From positions 1 to 49,535 of the forward strand of contig JAGRKS010000098.1 of assembly GCA_020442185.1 (NCBI GenBank): DNA of 49,535 nt, given 5' to 3'. Of this stretch, positions 1-7,924 are shown piece by piece. How positions within the stretch are numbered: position 1 is the first letter of the stretch; each line of letters begins with the position of its first letter. The stretch comes from Hyphomicrobiaceae bacterium. GTDB lineage: Bacteria > Pseudomonadota > Alphaproteobacteria > Rhizobiales > Hyphomicrobiaceae. The position numbers and the translations under genes were made by a program. The notes below the pieces were generated by a model. It worked only from the letters and a program-made list of their open reading frames with translations, searched no databases and was not told where the DNA came from.

Positions 1-69
1 AGGGCGCCCGGCGCAGGCGCCGCCCCCGCGGAGGCCCGCGCGGAGCGCGGAATGGCCGCGAGCGAAAAG
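1..69. repeat. Copy 1 of a 69-bp imperfect direct repeat (window left end)
   Basis: Positions 1-69 align without gaps to 49385-49453 with nine mismatches by eye; the first 44 positions differ at only two places. The block holds G+C-rich inverted repeats (GGCGC...GCGCC) and ends five bases before the stop codon of the DUF447 gene, so it could also serve as that gene's downstream hairpin. In the right-hand copy the same block carries the Shine-Dalgarno and GTG start of an open frame, whereas here the equivalent of that GTG is GCG. Confidence 0.7.
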
Positions 70-73
70 AAGA

Positions 74-658
74 TCAAGCCTTGGCCGCTGCGTTTGGATC
101 GCCGGCCCGCCATGCGTCGAACTTCTCCATCAACCAGCCCCAGGCTTCCTCTTCGCGCGGGCCAGCCGTCTTCGAGATCGCGATCTGATGATAGGCGAGT
201 TCCGTCTCGACCTTCTCGGGCGGCAGCATTTTGAGGCGTGTCGCGAGAACAGCGGCCTCGATGACGGCCGCCTGCGCGCGGTTGTACCCGGCCCAGACAC
301 GGTGGTTCGCCTCATGAACCACGCGACAGCGGAAACGCGGCCTCATGTCGTCGTCCTCGACGGAATCAACCTTCAGTTCCCAATGTGATGCGGCCGCCTC
401 CAGCACGGCGCCATCGCCGCGTTCGGCGCGTTTCAGCGGCCAGTCGCGCCGGCCCGTCACACAGCCGGCGAACAGGCGGACGTCGTCGGTGTGGTTGGCG
501 ATCGCGACACCGCTGACGAGCAGGTTGTCGAGCGTGCGCGACGGCTTGAACGGCGCGATGATCCACGATTGCCCGTCCTGGATCAGCCCCAACGGCGCGA
601 TGTGGACGTCCCCATCGAGGCTCCGGGTCGTCACGATGGTCTCGACGATGAAAGGCAT
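74..658 (-). CDS. DUF447 family protein, C1-cofactor gene cluster
   Basis: 194 residues, starting MPFIVETIV. It matches the DUF447 family, a flavin-reductase-like split-barrel family known mostly from methanogenic archaea and from bacteria that use tetrahydromethanopterin; the exact reaction is not established. Visible features are the early segment with a conserved 'APLGL' run and an Asn-rich motif near residue 55 (ANHTDD). No signal peptide or membrane segment is seen, so it should be cytoplasmic. It is the last gene of the minus-strand operon, 42 bp behind the dihydropteroate-synthase-like gene, which supports a role in making or handling methylofuran or dephospho-H4MPT. Family assignment is good; function is inferred from context only. 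Confidence 0.8.
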   Translation of the reverse strand: MPFIVETIVTTRSLDGDVHIAPLGLIQDGQSWIIAPFKPSRTLDNLLVSGVAIANHTDDVRLFAGCVTGRRDWPLKRAERGDGAVLEAAASHWELKVDSVEDDDMRPRFRCRVVHEANHRVWAGYNRAQAAVIEAAVLATRLKMLPPEKVETELAYHQIAISKTAGPREEEAWGWLMEKFDAWRAGDPNAAAKA

Positions 659-700
659 TGGGTTTTCCCTGGTTCGTTGATTGGCGGCGGACGCGAAAGC

Positions 701-2278
701 CTAGGCCGGCTTCGGCTTGCCGTCCTGGCGCTTGCGACCGATGCGCTTGACGCCATCCGGCTTGTCGCCCAGGCGATCGCCGACGCCCGCTGCGTCGCTC
801 GCGCGCTCAGGCGTATCGGCCTGCGTGCCGCGCGCCACATGTCGCTCGTCGGCGGCTGCCCGGCGTACTTCTCGCTCCAACGCCTGCGACTTCGCTTTGG
901 CCTTCAGCGTCTCGCCCTCGAGAGCGTGGCGCGTCAGATCCTCGGCTGCCTTGTCCGCCGCCACGCCCCAATCGAGCGGTTGATCTTGAACGTAGCGCTT
1001 GCCCAGCCGCCAGGCCACCTCCGCCTTGGCCAATTCATAGCCAAGATAGAACGCGTGCGAAGCGTCGTCGTCGACCGCCAGCCGCGGATAGAGGTCGAGC
1101 GGCGAGACGGATGTGTGATGACCGTCGCGATTGTAGATGTGGACGCCATCCGTCGATGCTTCGATGCGGAAATTGAGATCGCGCACCGCGGCGGCGCTCT
1201 GGGCGATGGCGGCGGGGTCTTGCGGAAACGGCGTCAGCTCGTGCAACGACAACAGTCCGCCGCCGTAACCCTTGGGCAGCGCACCGTCGTCATGCGCGCG
1301 GTACATCAGGCGGCGCGCGGCATCGTGCTCCTCGATCGTGCGGCGGGTGTGCGGCGACACCTGCACGATAAGGACGTTGCGGATGCGCAATTCGGAGCAA
1401 ATGCCGGCGAGCATGGCCGTCACGCCCTGGCTGTCGGCATCCGTTAGTTCGGTCAGGTTGCCGGTGCCCATCAAGATTTCGACATCGGGACGCAAACGGC
1501 GCAGCTCCGCATACCGCTCGAGGGATGCCGTGAATCCGAAGTGGATCGGATCGAGTACGGGATCGGCAATGTGGGCGATGCCCTTCGCCGCCGCCATGTC
1601 GATGGCGCGCAACAACGATGCGAGATCGCCATGCGGTCTCGGCACGAGGATCGGCACTGAGGCGGTTCCGGCAATGGCCCCTATGGTCGCTTCGTCGAGG
1701 CTCAAAACGAAATCGGCGCCGGCCTTGGCACCACGCTCGAGTTCGGCCGGGTCGCCGCTGTCGACACTGACGGTCAGACCTTCGCGTTTCAGGGCAGTGA
1801 TCGTCTGCTCGAGGTGGGGGAACGGCGTATCGGGCTGGCAGCCAATATCGACGACATCGGCACCGGCCGCCTGGTCACGCAGCGCCCGCGCCACGAGCTG
1901 ATCGACAGTGAAGTTCGGGGCTTCGACGATTTCCGCGAAGATCCTGAGGTCGTGGCGCGAAAAATCAGGTGGCTTGCCGCCGCGTCCGAGATACTGCGGA
2001 ATATCGATGATCTCATCGGGTCCGCGCACGAAGGGCACGCCGAAATGCTCGGTGAGCGACGCCAAATCCATGCGCGAACGCCCAGGCACGATCACGCGGT
2101 CGGCGCCTTCGAGCGACGAAAGGCGGTTCTTGACGATCGCTTCCGTCATCAGGGCGGCAACCTTGATGCCGATGTTCGCGACCGACCAGGCCCCGTCGGC
2201 GAGCCCCGCATCATGAAGCGTTTTCGCGAGCCGCTCCTCGGCGAGCCGGCCGGTCAGAAACAGCAACTTCTCGGCCAT
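701..2278 (-). CDS. Dihydropteroate synthase-like protein (DUF6513 plus TIM barrel), H4MPT biosynthesis candidate
   Basis: 525 residues from the ATG at 2278 (MAEKLLFLTG). The open frame continues upstream but that extension is Arg/Pro-rich and overlaps the preceding gene, so I reject it. Residues 1-130 form the small N-terminal domain typical of the archaeal/methylotroph dihydropteroate-synthase-related family. A TIM-barrel part follows with VDIGCQPDTP (near 150), VSVDSGDP (near 180) and MGTGNLTELTDAD (near 290), echoing the pterin-binding motifs of DHPS. The C-terminal ~60 residues are charged and low in complexity. Such proteins are found with H4MPT genes and are thought to build the pterin-arylamine unit of (dephospho)H4MPT; this is inferred here, not proven. 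It lies 67 bp after mfnE. Confidence 0.82.
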   Translation of the reverse strand: MAEKLLFLTGRLAEERLAKTLHDAGLADGAWSVANIGIKVAALMTEAIVKNRLSSLEGADRVIVPGRSRMDLASLTEHFGVPFVRGPDEIIDIPQYLGRGGKPPDFSRHDLRIFAEIVEAPNFTVDQLVARALRDQAAGADVVDIGCQPDTPFPHLEQTITALKREGLTVSVDSGDPAELERGAKAGADFVLSLDEATIGAIAGTASVPILVPRPHGDLASLLRAIDMAAAKGIAHIADPVLDPIHFGFTASLERYAELRRLRPDVEILMGTGNLTELTDADSQGVTAMLAGICSELRIRNVLIVQVSPHTRRTIEEHDAARRLMYRAHDDGALPKGYGGGLLSLHELTPFPQDPAAIAQSAAAVRDLNFRIEASTDGVHIYNRDGHHTSVSPLDLYPRLAVDDDASHAFYLGYELAKAEVAWRLGKRYVQDQPLDWGVAADKAAEDLTRHALEGETLKAKAKSQALEREVRRAAADERHVARGTQADTPERASDAAGVGDRLGDKPDGVKRIGRKRQDGKPKPA

Positions 2279-2345
2279 GACCTCGGTCCTCGGACGGCCG
2301 CGCCTGGTCCGTGGCAGCCGCGTCAGTATTGAGCCTGCGTGACGG

Positions 2346-3080
2346 TCAGCCGCGCGGCGACGGCATGTTGCCGGTGCCGGCGGCAAGGCGGCGGGCGCCG
2401 CGGCGCGCGCGTTCTGCACGCCCGCCCGTGCGGCGCAGTGCCGACGGGTGCGGTGCCACTGGCGACGCCAGGCAGGCGCGCGCCAGATCGGCCTCCTCGC
2501 CCGGGCCGAAGATGCGGAAGGAAAGCCGTGCGCGCTCGACCACGTCGGCGAACGTCCGATCGACGATGCCGTCGGCCGCAAGTTCCGCCGCCGAGGGTCC
2601 GTCGATGACGCAGCGCGACTTGACGAGATAGACGGCCTGAAGCCGCAGCCGCTCGGCAAGACGAGCGGCCAGACCATCGGATGTAACCGACCAGTCGGCT
2701 GGTATCTTGGTGTCGGCCACGCTCAGACGCAACGGCAGCCAGACCGGAATGCGGTTTGCCGCCAGCGCCTGACGGATCTCGGCCAGCGTCTCGACGGCGA
2801 CGAAACGCACTTGCATGTCCTGCAGCATTACGCCCATCTGGTGCATGGCGAGGATGGCCATCGTGTGCGCCGCCCGATCCGACACGTCGTGGTGTGCCTG
2901 GACATGACGCACCTCGTCGGCGAAGCCGCCGCCTCCCGGCACAACGACAACCGGGCGGCGCGCCCGGGCAATCGTCGCGACGATGCCCTGCAGTCGCTTT
3001 CCACTGATCAACGATCCGCCGATCTTCACGACGACAGGCGACACCTTGCGACGCTCGCGGCTATCAGCGATGGCAGTCAC
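2346..3080 (-). CDS. mfnE: Amino-acid-kinase family protein, MfnE-like (aminomethylfuran phosphate kinase)
   Basis: 244 residues. The N-terminal KIGGSL (19-24) and VVPGGGGFADEVR (47-59) are the phosphate-binding glycine loops of the amino acid kinase fold, and VTSDGLAARLAERL (near 130) is the usual nucleotide-site helix. In methanogens MfnE phosphorylates 5-(aminomethyl)-3-furanmethanol phosphate on the way to methanofuran; methylotroph homologues sit, as here, with mfnB. The start overlaps the folB stop by 4 bp (ATGA). The last ~35 residues are Arg/Ala/Gly-rich, unlike the family core, and may be a disordered tail. Alternative: another small-molecule kinase of the same fold; the mfnB linkage favours MfnE. 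Confidence 0.8.
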   Translation of the reverse strand: MTAIADSRERRKVSPVVVKIGGSLISGKRLQGIVATIARARRPVVVVPGGGGFADEVRHVQAHHDVSDRAAHTMAILAMHQMGVMLQDMQVRFVAVETLAEIRQALAANRIPVWLPLRLSVADTKIPADWSVTSDGLAARLAERLRLQAVYLVKSRCVIDGPSAAELAADGIVDRTFADVVERARLSFRIFGPGEEADLARACLASPVAPHPSALRRTGGRAERARRGARRLAAGTGNMPSPRG

Positions 3081-3499
3081 TCTCTCTCACGTCTCAATGG
3101 GCGGACGATCTCGACACCGACGGCCGCCGGACCACGCTCCAGCTTTTCAATGCGCACCCTGACGCTTGCGATGCGCGCGTCCGCGAGGCAATGGGCGGCG
3201 ATCTTCTCCGCCAGCGTCTCGACCAGATTGATGTGTCCGGCATCGACGATTGCTCGGATGCCTTTCAGGATATCATCATAAGAGGGGACTTCCGCAATCT
3301 CGTCGTGTAGCGCCAGACCCGATTGACCGAGTTCGGCCTCGACGGTGAAGCCAACCTTCTGGGTCACCCCCTGTTCCTCGTCGTAGACGCCGATGTGGAT
3401 CGGCAGGACGAGATCGCGCACGAAGATGCGGTCGCGCGGCGTGTCGGGATCGCGCTGGCGTTGCACGGCGCGGCTTGCAAGTATCGTCATGTCCGTCAT
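3077..3499 (-). CDS. folB: Dihydroneopterin aldolase family protein
   Basis: 140 residues. After a ~22-residue N-terminal extension the FolB fold is clear: RIFVRDLVLPIHIGVYDEE (24-42), with the conserved glycine-tyrosine turn and acidic residue, a central YDDILKGIRAIV segment, and the NLVETLAEKIA helix that supplies the catalytic Glu. FolB releases glycolaldehyde from dihydroneopterin to give 6-hydroxymethyl-dihydropterin, the pterin needed for both folate and H4MPT. Placement between mfnB (24 bp upstream) and mfnE (4-bp overlap) suggests a copy devoted to the C1 carrier, but it could be the only folB of the cell. Confidence 0.88.
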   Translation of the reverse strand: MTDMTILASRAVQRQRDPDTPRDRIFVRDLVLPIHIGVYDEEQGVTQKVGFTVEAELGQSGLALHDEIAEVPSYDDILKGIRAIVDAGHINLVETLAEKIAAHCLADARIASVRVRIEKLERGPAAVGVEIVRPLRRERE

Positions 3500-3523
3500 G
3501 ACCGGTGGTCCTCCCAGCCGGTT

Positions 3524-4336
3524 TCACCGGCCTGTCATCTTGTCCCGAGCGCCTATCGTCTTGTCCCGAGCAAACCTGTCGCCCGAAACTGCGCCGATCG
3601 CGCGGCGCACGGCGAGCACGCTATCCCGATCGATCCCACGCTCGCGTTCGTTGCCCGAGCATAACGCGCCGCGAAACCCGATGATATCGGGATCGAGCTC
3701 TGCGATCTCAGGGATATGCCGGAGGCGAAGCGCGCCTGCAAGCCCCACGAACATGTGCGCGGCTCTCGCTGCCGCAACGAACGACTGGAGTTGGGCCCGC
3801 GTTGCGACATCCGTGAGTGCACCCGAGCGCTTGTCGGCGGTGTCCAGCATGACGCCCACAAAGCCCGCCGCAGGCAGCCGCGCGATCAGCGAAACGTCCG
3901 GATCGCGATCGGCGAGCAGGACGGCGACGCGCCGCCCGGATGCCACTGGGGACCGCGTCAGGTGCGCCAAGAATTCGAGGCCATCGCCCGGAGGAAAGAA
4001 GCCGACCTTTACGAGATCCGCTCCCGCGGCCGACATCGCGGCAACCTGAGCCAGGATCGCGTCCGGCTGATCGATGGTCAAATTGCCCGTGGTCGCGCTG
4101 AGCGTCAGGCCGGGCGGCAACACGCGCCGGATGTCCCGGACGGCGGCGACGGGTAGAGCGCCCAGCGCGCCATCGGCGGCGTTCTTTGCGTCGATCACGT
4201 CCGCGCCGGCTGCCGCGGCGATATCCGCCTCGGCGGCGGACGTCACACTGGCGAGAAATCGGGGACGGGCGGCCCGTGACCAGCTGAAACCTGGGCTCAC
4301 GGCTTCCATCGAGGTCACTGTTTCAATCGCTGTCAC
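3524..4336 (-). CDS. mfnB: (5-formylfuran-3-yl)methyl phosphate synthase (methylofuran biosynthesis)
   Basis: 270 residues. The protein has the MfnB (former DUF556) signature: VIDAKNAADGALGALP at 48-62, where the Lys of DAKN corresponds to the Schiff-base region of the methanogen enzyme, ADLVKVGFF at 107-114, a GVMLDTADK segment near 160, and a C-terminal IIGFRGALCSG phosphate-binding turn. MfnB condenses two glyceraldehyde-3-phosphates into the furan precursor of methanofuran. It is ~30 residues longer than methanogen homologues, with the extra at the N terminus and C-terminal tail. Its ATG overlaps the stop of the ABC ATPase by 4 bp, so it is translationally coupled to the transporter genes, which is unusual. 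Confidence 0.88.
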   Translation of the reverse strand: MTAIETVTSMEAVSPGFSWSRAARPRFLASVTSAAEADIAAAAGADVIDAKNAADGALGALPVAAVRDIRRVLPPGLTLSATTGNLTIDQPDAILAQVAAMSAAGADLVKVGFFPPGDGLEFLAHLTRSPVASGRRVAVLLADRDPDVSLIARLPAAGFVGVMLDTADKRSGALTDVATRAQLQSFVAAARAAHMFVGLAGALRLRHIPEIAELDPDIIGFRGALCSGNERERGIDRDSVLAVRRAIGAVSGDRFARDKTIGARDKMTGR

Positions 4337-5052
4337 GTCGCGCCGAAAATCCGCTGCTGCTCGTTGCGCACCAGGTTGCGATCGGCGCGGTCACTCGGCG
4401 CCAGTCCAACTTGGGCATCCTCGAGGACTGTCGCAGGCGTGCCGCCCATGCGCAAGATTCGCGTACCGAGCGTCACGGCTTCTGTTCTATCGTGGGTCAC
4501 GAACAGGACAGTCGTCGGCCGTCGCGACCACAAGTCGATCAGCAATGCACGCAGATCACGTGCTGTCGGATCGTCGAGCGAAACGAACGGCTCGTCCATC
4601 AGCAGCAGATCGGGCTCGCCAACGAAACCACGGGCCAGCGCCACCCGCCGCTGCATGCCGAGCGAAAGCCGCTCGGGATAGACGTCGGCTGCTCCGTCGA
4701 GCCCGACGCGCGTCAAAAGATCCGGGATCGAGGCGACACGTGGATCGCCATCGGGAAGCGCCAGCGCAACATTCTCGAATACGGTGCGCCATGGCAGCAG
4801 GCGCGGGCTCTGGAATATGTAGGTTACGGCCTGCTCCGGGGGATCGAAGACGACACGGCCGGCATAGTCGCGATCGAGGCCAGCGATGATGTTGAGCAAG
4901 GTCGATTTTCCGCAGCCGGACGGGCCTGTCAGGATCACGAACGATCCGGCCTGGACAGCGAGATCGATCGGCCCGAGCACCGGTTGCGGTGCACGGCCGG
5001 CGACGGCCGGCCAGGTCTTGCCGCCGAGATTGACTTTCACCACCGTCGTCAT
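4333..5052 (-). CDS. NitT/TauT-family ABC transporter ATP-binding protein
   Basis: 239 residues from the ATG at 5052 (MTTVVKVNL), which overlaps the permease stop by 4 bp; the longer open frame upstream is only a shadow of the permease. The Walker A GPSGCGKST is near residues 40-48, the Q-loop YIFQSPRLLPW near 80, the signature is the variant LSLGMQRR rather than LSGGQ, Walker B LLLMDEPFVSLD follows, and the switch is THDRTEA. The 'SPRLLPW' Q-loop is typical of nitrate/sulfonate/taurine-type importers. It powers the importer formed with the permease at 5049-5846 and the binding protein at 5827-6819. Substrate unknown. Confidence 0.9.
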   Translation of the reverse strand: MTTVVKVNLGGKTWPAVAGRAPQPVLGPIDLAVQAGSFVILTGPSGCGKSTLLNIIAGLDRDYAGRVVFDPPEQAVTYIFQSPRLLPWRTVFENVALALPDGDPRVASIPDLLTRVGLDGAADVYPERLSLGMQRRVALARGFVGEPDLLLMDEPFVSLDDPTARDLRALLIDLWSRRPTTVLFVTHDRTEAVTLGTRILRMGGTPATVLEDAQVGLAPSDRADRNLVRNEQQRIFGAT

Positions 5053-5846
5053 CGACGCCACCTGTTGGCGCGCGCCTCGAGCGGCTGAAGGATACCGACC
5101 TCGATGATCTGGACGACGACGATGAAGGCAACCGCATAGGCCAGGATCATCGGCACGTCGAAGAGCTGGAAGGCGACGTGGAGTTGATGGCCGACGCCGT
5201 TGGAGCGGCCGAGCAGCTCGACGACAAGCACGATCTTCCACACGAGTGACAGCCCCGAACGGGCCGCCGCCGCAAAGAACGGCGCGAGTTGCGGCAGCGT
5301 GACGTGGCGCAGCGTCCGCCACCATCCGAACCGGTACATGACCGCCATCTCCGAGAGGTCGCGCGACAGACTGCGCGCACCCTCGCGGACCGTGACCGCG
5401 ACGTTCGGAATCTTGTTGATCGCAACCGCCGTGATCGCGGCAACTTCCGTCAGACCGAACCAGACGTAGCACAAGATGATGATGACCAAAGCCGGCAGGT
5501 TGAGGAAGAAGATCAGCCAGCTGTCGAAGAAGCGGTCCGCCACCTTCAGCCGGCCAAGCGCCAGTCCGATCGCGGAACCGATCAGCATCGCGAGCACGAA
5601 GCTGACGACGACGCGCGCCAGCGTTGCCCCGACATGGAGAAGCAGCTGTCCGCTCTCGAACTCGATATGCACGGCCTCGAGGACGACCAGCGGCGATGGA
5701 AAGACACGGCTCGCGATGACGAGTGCCGCGATCTGCCAGACGCCAAGCAATGCCAGGAGCGATCCGAGCGACCACACCAGCCGGGAGCGGCGCGCCAGGT
5801 CGACGAAGCCTGGTTTGAGCAATGCCTTATTGCTTTCGAGCGCCAT
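5049..5846 (-). CDS. NitT/TauT-family ABC transporter permease
   Basis: 265 residues from the ATG at 5846; an ATG five codons earlier (5861) is also possible, and neither has a strong Shine-Dalgarno. About six hydrophobic segments can be read, the first at LVWSLGSLLALLGVWQIAALV. The cytoplasmic EAA-type loop is visible as EMAVMYRFGWWRTLRHVTLPQLAPFF (inner part near 165-190). It forms the membrane channel of an importer with the flanking ATPase (4-bp overlap) and binding protein (~20-bp overlap). Being inside a cofactor-synthesis operon it may import a precursor or a metal/cofactor-related compound, but the sequence does not show the substrate. Confidence 0.9.
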   Translation of the reverse strand: MALESNKALLKPGFVDLARRSRLVWSLGSLLALLGVWQIAALVIASRVFPSPLVVLEAVHIEFESGQLLLHVGATLARVVVSFVLAMLIGSAIGLALGRLKVADRFFDSWLIFFLNLPALVIIILCYVWFGLTEVAAITAVAINKIPNVAVTVREGARSLSRDLSEMAVMYRFGWWRTLRHVTLPQLAPFFAAAARSGLSLVWKIVLVVELLGRSNGVGHQLHVAFQLFDVPMILAYAVAFIVVVQIIEVGILQPLEARANRWRR

Positions 5847-6819
5847 CGAACAGCTTTGCATCGAATGTGGTGCTGCCGATCAGCTCCTTGCCGCCCTGCT
5901 CGACGAGAAGATCGAACAGTCTCTTGGCGGCGGCGGTGTGCGCATCGCTCCAGGGCTTCGGTATGCCGGCGCGATAATAGGCCTTGAGGGCGAAGAACTC
6001 GGGATCCGTCTTCGCCCGCATCAACGGCCGGATCCGGTCGAATGCCTCCTCCGACGTCGCGAGCACGGTGTTGCCGGCGTCGACCGCCTCGAACAGCGCC
6101 TTAAGTTCGGCAGCCTTCTTGACCGACGTCTCTTCCCGCCAGACAAAGCCGACGAGCGGCGGCGCCGGTTCGATCCCGAGCTTCTGGAACATGTCGTCGA
6201 CCGCCAGCAGCGGCTTGAAGCCGGCACCCTCGAGGCGCGCGGCGAAGGTCCAGAAATTCAAACACGCATCGAGCCGGCCGTTGCGCAATTCCTCGGCGAC
6301 GAGCGGCGCGGCGCCGAAGACAGGCTCGACCATCTCCGCGATGTCGCGGCCGAGAACACTGCGCGAATAGGCGCGCAGCACGATCCAGCTCTTGTCGATT
6401 GCCGACCCGGCCACACCCAACCGCTTGCCCTCGAGGTCCTTGAGCGACGTGATCGGCCCGTCCTTCTTCACCATGATCGAGCCGAGCGAGGACGAATAGG
6501 GACGGAACAGCAATTTCTGGCCAAGGCTGCGCTGGCGCATCGCCCACGTCCAATCGCTGACGATGACATCGGCATCACCCGACAGCAGCGCGATCGGCCC
6601 AGCCTGGTTGGTCGCGACCTCGATTGTCTCGATGCCGACGCCGGCCCGCTCCGCCAGCTTCTCGGCCTTGATCGTCTCGAGCAGCCAGTTCAGCGATCCG
6701 AACTTCAGCGATGCGAGCCTGAGCGAGCCGGCTGCGGCGTGCGCGTCGGCGAACGGTCGCAGCATCGCGGCCGTCACCGCGGCTCCCGAAATGGAGACGA
6801 ATTTTCGTCGGTCGATCAT
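5827..6819 (-). CDS. ABC transporter substrate-binding protein (NMT1/TauA type), probable Tat substrate
   Basis: 330 residues. The N terminus MIDRRKFVSISGAAVTAAM has a twin-arginine motif (RRKFV), a short hydrophobic stretch and an Ala-rich cleavage region (ADAHAAA), so export as a folded protein by Tat is likely. The mature part has the two-lobe pattern of NitT/TauT binding proteins: KFGSLNWLLETIKAEKL, a SGDADVIVSDW segment near 85, and LEGKRLGVAGSAIDKSWIVLRAY near 130. Its ATG overlaps the stop of the DUF2380 gene by 4 bp. Substrate unknown; relatives of this sequence occur beside PQQ-alcohol-dehydrogenase genes in methylotrophs, which is inference from context. Confidence 0.88.
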   Translation of the reverse strand: MIDRRKFVSISGAAVTAAMLRPFADAHAAAGSLRLASLKFGSLNWLLETIKAEKLAERAGVGIETIEVATNQAGPIALLSGDADVIVSDWTWAMRQRSLGQKLLFRPYSSSLGSIMVKKDGPITSLKDLEGKRLGVAGSAIDKSWIVLRAYSRSVLGRDIAEMVEPVFGAAPLVAEELRNGRLDACLNFWTFAARLEGAGFKPLLAVDDMFQKLGIEPAPPLVGFVWREETSVKKAAELKALFEAVDAGNTVLATSEEAFDRIRPLMRAKTDPEFFALKAYYRAGIPKPWSDAHTAAAKRLFDLLVEQGGKELIGSTTFDAKLFDGARKQ

Positions 6820-7490
6820 TTAGCGTCTCCGGCGGTCAGCAGTTTGCGCTCGGCGAGGTAGCGTATGCCGCGCAGCCATGCCTCGTCCGTGCTGCCCTGG
6901 ATTGTGGTCGACATCACGGATGTCAGTTTTTGTGCCTTAACATCGCGCAGGTAAAGGTTGAAGTTGAAAAGCAGATCGGAAAGCTTCTCGACGGTGGCGA
7001 TCAGGGCAAACTCAGCGCCTGCTTTCGTGGCGATGTCGTCCTCGCAGCCATTGCATTTGCTGATCGGTGCTTTTTCCGCGAGATCCGCCGCGAACATCGC
7101 TTGCGGTACCAGTTCGTAGCGCCCATCCGCGGCGATCCGCTTGGCAAGTGCCGCAGAGATCGTCGCAAGGCGCTCGGTCTCGACGTCCGACGGGCCGGTC
7201 GGCAGCCCCATCGGCCCGCCCATTCCGTACATCGAAGCATTCTGCGTCGCATCGATCATCTCGAACGGAAAGAAGATCAACCGCGGCGCGGCCCCGGCTG
7301 CTGACGCAAATGTGATCGATGAGACCAGGATGGCCGCGGCGGCAAGGGCAGCCAGGCCGCGGTGACTGGCAAGCGCCCGCGCGCTGCCTTCCCTGCCATC
7401 CCGAAGGCCCGCACAACTACGACGCGCCGCCGGGTCCGCCTTGTCCATAATGTCTGTCTCAAGCGTCATTGCGGCGTCCTTCATTCGCAT
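6816..7490 (-). CDS. DUF2380 domain secreted protein, first gene of the operon
   Basis: 224 residues; ATG codons also exist at 7484 and 7469, so the start is uncertain by a few residues (a GGAG precedes 7490/7484). A basic N-terminal region is followed by a hydrophobic segment AALAAAAILVSSITFASAA ending near residue 67 in an AxA-type signal cleavage site. The mature part begins PRLIFFPFEMIDATQNASM and matches DUF2380; it has a CNGCEDD motif (CxxC) near residue 142 and a C-terminal DEAWLRGIRYLAERKLL helix. Function is not known; it appears next to PQQ/methylotrophy transport genes. It heads the nine-gene minus operon and is coupled to the binding protein by ATGA. Confidence 0.8.
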   Translation of the reverse strand: MRMKDAAMTLETDIMDKADPAARRSCAGLRDGREGSARALASHRGLAALAAAAILVSSITFASAAGAAPRLIFFPFEMIDATQNASMYGMGGPMGLPTGPSDVETERLATISAALAKRIAADGRYELVPQAMFAADLAEKAPISKCNGCEDDIATKAGAEFALIATVEKLSDLLFNFNLYLRDVKAQKLTSVMSTTIQGSTDEAWLRGIRYLAERKLLTAGDAK

Positions 7491-7924
7491 CTACTCCGAC
7501 TTCATCCGGTGACCGGAGGCGCCCGAGTTCTGCGGCGTCGACCTTTTCGCTTTCACTGGCGACGACGCCCGCATCCGCCTCGTTCCGGTGTCGCGAACGA
7601 TTTCGCCCAAGCATTGGATCGCTCGAGACTGAAGGCGTTCTGGCACCCTGTCTCTGCGCGGCCATTCGTTGACCCTCGGGGGCGTTCCCGGCGGTATACA
7701 CCTTCGTTTTGCGCTTGTCCCCCGGCGTATTGTAACTATGTTACACACAAAATGAAGCCACTGGGAGATGTGAACGCATGCCGGGAGTAACCTCGCCGTA
7801 CGGTCACCAGCCGAGACATCGCTCACCGGGAGATGTCCGGGCGCGACATCGCGCGACCGGCAAGGGCGCATGGGACGCCGGGCGGGCACCGGGATCGGGG
7901 ACGGCGTCTCGGGGAGAAGCAGTC
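7491..7924. other. 434-bp divergent control region between the mfn operon and the lut-like cluster
   Basis: No convincing gene. It separates the minus operon (start 7490) from the plus cluster (start 7925), so it should hold both promoters. The clearest structure is a perfect 15-bp palindrome at 7731-7745 inside an A+T-richer stretch (about 7705-7760). Confidence 0.6.
7731..7745. promoter_or_regulatory. Perfect palindrome TGTAAC-TAT-GTTACA, candidate operator
   Basis: Six-base arms with a three-base spacer, in the A+T-rich part of the divergent region, 180 bp upstream of the plus-strand start at 7925 and 241 bp upstream of 7490. The shape suits a dimeric regulator. No regulator gene is in the window. 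Confidence 0.45.
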
